Shown here: positions 6,509 through 8,594 of the stretch, in pieces
Position numbering within the stretch: the stretch's first letter is position 1
How the letters are laid out: each line of letters begins with the position of its first letter
Source of the DNA: Candidatus Bathyarchaeota archaeon
GTDB lineage: Archaea > Thermoproteota > Bathyarchaeia > Bathyarchaeales > Bathyarchaeaceae
DNA length: 8,594 nt
NCBI GenBank assembly: GCA_020350305.1
Contig: CP070709.1
Coordinates: 1,100,577-1,109,170, forward strand
Reading direction: 5' to 3'
Notes under the pieces: generated by a model
What the model saw: the letters and a program-made list of their open reading frames with translations, nothing else
The model's database searches: none
Told to the model about the DNA's origin: nothing
Made by a program: the position numbers and the translations under genes

Positions 6509-7635
6509 ACATAGAAGCAGTACCAAAACGGCGGACAAATGTTTTAAGAAGAGGACAAAAGAAGCTGTTCATCACTGATTGCGAAGGTCCAATATCAAAG
6601 AACGACAACGCCTACGAACTCACAGAACATTTCATTCCAGATGGCCCCATGTTTTACGCTTTAATTAGCAAGTACGATGATGTTCAAGCTGACGTTATTA
6701 AGAGACAGGGGTACAAAGCCGGCGACACCTTAAAGCTCATACTACCTTTTCTTAAGGCACATGGAGCGACGAACGAAAAAATAAGGAAATTCTCTGCAGA
6801 ACATATTCTGTTAGTCCCGAGTGCCAAAGATACGTTACGATTCGTCCAAGGCATCATGTCTTCATTCATTGTCAGCACCAGTTATGAACAGTACACGCGT
6901 GCCTTATGCAGTTTGGTGGATTTTCCATACGAGAACGTATACTGCACCAAGTTGAACATTGATAAATACCGAATTGATAAAAAAGAAATTGAAAAATTGA
7001 AACAACTCGAAGAAGAGATCACAGAGATGCCTATGATACACATCCCAGAAAACGCTAGTTCCCTCAATGATTTGTCTGTGGAAGACCAAAAAACAGTTAG
7101 AAGACTAGACGAAATATTTTGGGAAGAAATTTCTGCGATGGAGTGTGACAGAATGTTGAACGAAGTAAATCCGATCGGGGGATTTGAAAAAGCTGAAGCT
7201 GTTCGACGTATCGAAAGAAAAACGGATGGCAACCTCTTCAATGTGATGTATATTGGAGATAGTATAACAGACGTTCAATCGTTTCGGTTGGTTAGAGAAA
7301 ATGGTGGGTTAACTGTTTCTTTTAACGGTAACAGCTATGCCATACGAGAAGCTGAGATCGCAGTGCTTTCTGATAACACGCTTGTGGCATCTGTTCTTGC
7401 GGACGTTTTCAACCGTTTGGGCAAAAATTACATTACCAAGCTAGTTGAAGAATGGAGCTATCCTGCATTACAACGATACTGTACGCCTGCATTAGGAAAT
7501 CGCATCTCCGCATTCTACCCCAGAACTCTTCCTAAAGTTGAAATAATAACGTCCAGCAACAAAGAAAGACTAGTGAAGGAAAGCACCAGTTTCAGAAAGA
7601 CTGTTAGAGGAGAGGCCATAGGAGCATTAGGATAG
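6505..7635 (+). CDS. HAD-superfamily phosphatase related to EhaR (COG4030-like)
   Basis: 376 aa with all four HAD motifs: nucleophile D25 in FITDCEGP (22-29, Asp-x-Glu rather than Asp-x-Asp), motif II Ser/Thr in [10 protein letters not shown] (121-130), lysine K229 in [12 protein letters not shown] (225-236), and acidic motif [10 protein letters not shown] (249-256). The long stretch between motifs I and II ([18 protein letters not shown], then [19 protein letters not shown]) resembles, from memory, methanogen EhaR, a hydrophilic protein encoded with the energy-converting hydrogenase Eha. A helical, charged cap segment spans about 155-220. The substrate is unknown. A soluble phosphomonoesterase or phosphotransferase acting on a ribosyl-phosphate or C1-cofactor precursor fits the neighbours. 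The first 20 residues are a basic extension before the HAD core. The start codon overlaps the purD stop as ATGA, with GAGG 8 nt upstream, so translation is probably coupled. No hydrogenase gene is nearby. Confidence 0.75.
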   Translation: MNIEAVPKRRTNVLRRGQKKLFITDCEGPISKNDNAYELTEHFIPDGPMFYALISKYDDVQADVIKRQGYKAGDTLKLILPFLKAHGATNEKIRKFSAEHILLVPSAKDTLRFVQGIMSSFIVSTSYEQYTRALCSLVDFPYENVYCTKLNIDKYRIDKKEIEKLKQLEEEITEMPMIHIPENASSLNDLSVEDQKTVRRLDEIFWEEISAMECDRMLNEVNPIGGFEKAEAVRRIERKTDGNLFNVMYIGDSITDVQSFRLVRENGGLTVSFNGNSYAIREAEIAVLSDNTLVASVLADVFNRLGKNYITKLVEEWSYPALQRYCTPALGNRISAFYPRTLPKVEIITSSNKERLVKESTSFRKTVRGEAIGALG

Positions 7636-7637
7636 AC

Positions 7638-7645
7638 AAGGTGAT
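7638..7645 (+). promoter_or_regulatory. Shine-Dalgarno sequence for ftr
   Basis: AAGGTGAT, matching the archaeal 16S 3' end consensus GGTGAT, lies 3 nt before the ATG at 7649 and just after the HAD stop codon. It fixes the ftr start, since the encoded N-terminus then runs straight into the conserved [10 protein letters not shown]. Confidence 0.7.
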
Positions 7646-7648
7646 TTT

Positions 7649-8554
7649 ATGCACGCTGAGGTGGAAGATACCTACGCGGAGGCTTTTGAGGGACTTTATT
7701 CACGGGTTATGATCACCGCAGACGACGACGAAATACTGAAAAAAGCAGCAGAAGATGTCACAGCCACACCTTCGATAGTCATCGGTAGAATTGAGGGAGG
7801 GGTCGAGAAATGGTTAAGCCGAAAAGAAACGCCAGACGGACGTGTAGGTGCGATTATACAGTTTTGGGGGAAAATCGACGAAAGAAAACCCTTCGCTGAT
7901 TCAGCCAAAAAGTTTGAGTTGGAAATGTCATACAGGATACGACAAGATGTGCTTGTCAAACCCTTTACCGCCATCTTTGATGCTCTTCCCAATCCAACTG
8001 GAAAAATCGACACTATGAAAAGAATAGGTCACTGTGGAGACGGTTTCGAGTGGGAGGAAAAACGTTATGGACGTGACGTGGTTACCGTTCCTCTTATGGT
8101 GCCAGACTTCCACATAGAGCGTTATCTGGGCTATGGACGAGGAGTAATGGGTGGCAATTTCTGGTATATGTGCAAAACCAGAGACGCTGTGATGGAAGCA
8201 GGAAGAAAGGCGCTGAAGGCCATAAGAGGAGTGGAAGGAGCCATAACTCCCTTCAACATTTGTTCTGCTGGTTCCAAGCCTGAAACCAAATTTCCGTGGA
8301 TAGGCCCAACCACTAATCATCCCTATTGTCCAACGCTTGAGAAAAAACTAGGAAAAGAGTCAAGAGTTCCAGAAGGCGTCAACTACATTCCAGAAATTGT
8401 AATCAACGGCATATCAATTGACGCAGTAAAAGAAGCGATGCGGGTAGGCATCAGTGCTGCTAGAGACGTGAATGGCGTGTCAAGAATTTCTGCTGGTAAT
8501 TATGGAGGGAAAATAGGAAAGTATACGATACATCTTCGAGAGTTGTTTCCATGA
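7649..8554 (+). CDS. ftr: Formylmethanofuran:tetrahydromethanopterin formyltransferase (Ftr)
   Basis: Ftr transfers the formyl group between formylmethanofuran and N5 of tetrahydromethanopterin, a reversible cytoplasmic step of the H4MPT C1 branch used in methanogenesis, the archaeal Wood-Ljungdahl route and formyl oxidation. At 301 aa it matches the usual length of about 297. Family landmarks in order: [10 protein letters not shown] (5-14), KETPDGRVG (59-67), FDALP (110-114), GDGFEWEE (130-137), [11 protein letters not shown] (155-165), [10 protein letters not shown] (194-203), [10 protein letters not shown] (222-231), PEIVINGI (238-245), [10 protein letters not shown] (249-258) and the strongly conserved end [16 protein letters not shown] (281-296). 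The N-terminus is a few residues shorter than in methanogen enzymes. It follows the HAD gene by 13 nt and overlaps the kinase gene by 4 nt. Its operon mates are purine-type genes rather than fwd, mch or mtd, which is unusual. Confidence 0.93.
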   Translation: MHAEVEDTYAEAFEGLYSRVMITADDDEILKKAAEDVTATPSIVIGRIEGGVEKWLSRKETPDGRVGAIIQFWGKIDERKPFADSAKKFELEMSYRIRQDVLVKPFTAIFDALPNPTGKIDTMKRIGHCGDGFEWEEKRYGRDVVTVPLMVPDFHIERYLGYGRGVMGGNFWYMCKTRDAVMEAGRKALKAIRGVEGAITPFNICSAGSKPETKFPWIGPTTNHPYCPTLEKKLGKESRVPEGVNYIPEIVINGISIDAVKEAMRVGISAARDVNGVSRISAGNYGGKIGKYTIHLRELFP

Positions 8555-8594
8555 AGTTTGACGTTGTCTGCTTCGGCGCTTTAAACGTTGACAA
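8551..8594 (+). CDS. PfkB-family sugar/nucleoside kinase, N-terminal fragment cut by the window end
   Basis: The ATG overlaps the ftr TGA as ATGA, and 14 complete codons read [14 protein letters not shown]. This is the opening strand of PfkB (ribokinase-like) kinases: DVVCFG, then the substrate-binding N-x-D. The family phosphorylates sugars, nucleosides or sugar phosphates, and the substrate cannot be told from this fragment. Overlap with ftr indicates the operon continues past the window and that translation is coupled. The call depends on a short segment, though the motif is distinctive. Confidence 0.7.
   Translation, partial: MKFDVVCFGALNVD

Overview
The window looks like a stretch of an archaeal chromosome. 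The formylmethanofuran:tetrahydromethanopterin formyltransferase, the EhaR-type HAD protein, the ChlI-ChlD fusion chelatase ATPase, the TATA-box promoters lying about 20-27 nt upstream of start codons (leaderless mRNAs), the GGTGA-type ribosome binding sites and the rarity of CGN arginine codons all fit an archaeon that uses tetrahydromethanopterin (H4MPT)-linked C1 chemistry. A Bathyarchaeia-like or other TACK lineage is my guess. The sequence alone does not settle the phylum, and nothing here proves or excludes methanogenesis.

Layout. Positions 1-486 (+) hold the 3' part of an XRE-HTH/two-CBS-domain regulator that is interrupted by a one-base frameshift near 266. It converges on a large minus-strand gene (530-2926) encoding a magnesium/cobalt-chelatase-type AAA+/VWA fusion protein. 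Positions 2927-3550 are mostly non-coding. They contain a possible 91-codon minus-strand gene of unknown function (3089-3364), a very GC-rich palindrome just past its stop (3057-3083), nested inverted repeats (3413-3494), a dyad touching a TATA box (3505-3519) and the promoter of the next operon (TATA at 3521-3527). From 3551 to the end of the window runs a tight plus-strand operon: purF-like, purD-like, EhaR-like HAD phosphatase, ftr, and the first 14 codons of a PfkB-family sugar kinase. Two junctions are 4-nt ATGA overlaps (purD/HAD at 6505 and ftr/pfkB at 8551). The HAD/ftr gap is 13 nt and carries a good Shine-Dalgarno sequence.

How the genes may work together. PurF and PurD make phosphoribosylamine and glycinamide ribonucleotide (GAR), the first two purine intermediates. 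Ftr moves formyl groups between methanofuran and H4MPT, so the operon joins a ribosyl-amine route to C1-carrier chemistry, with a phosphatase and a sugar/nucleoside kinase alongside. Both PurF and PurD keep most catalytic motifs but depart from consensus at recognisable places: the HRGQESAG and PRPP-loop regions of PurF, and the N-terminal GGREHA loop of PurD. The EhaR-like HAD protein occurs without any hydrogenase gene in view. The unusual gene set, rather than any single gene, is the most interesting aspect of the window. Whether it is ordinary purine synthesis, purine synthesis fed with formyl groups from H4MPT, or a cofactor branch cannot be decided from sequence alone. I saw no tRNA, rRNA, CRISPR array or insertion sequence.
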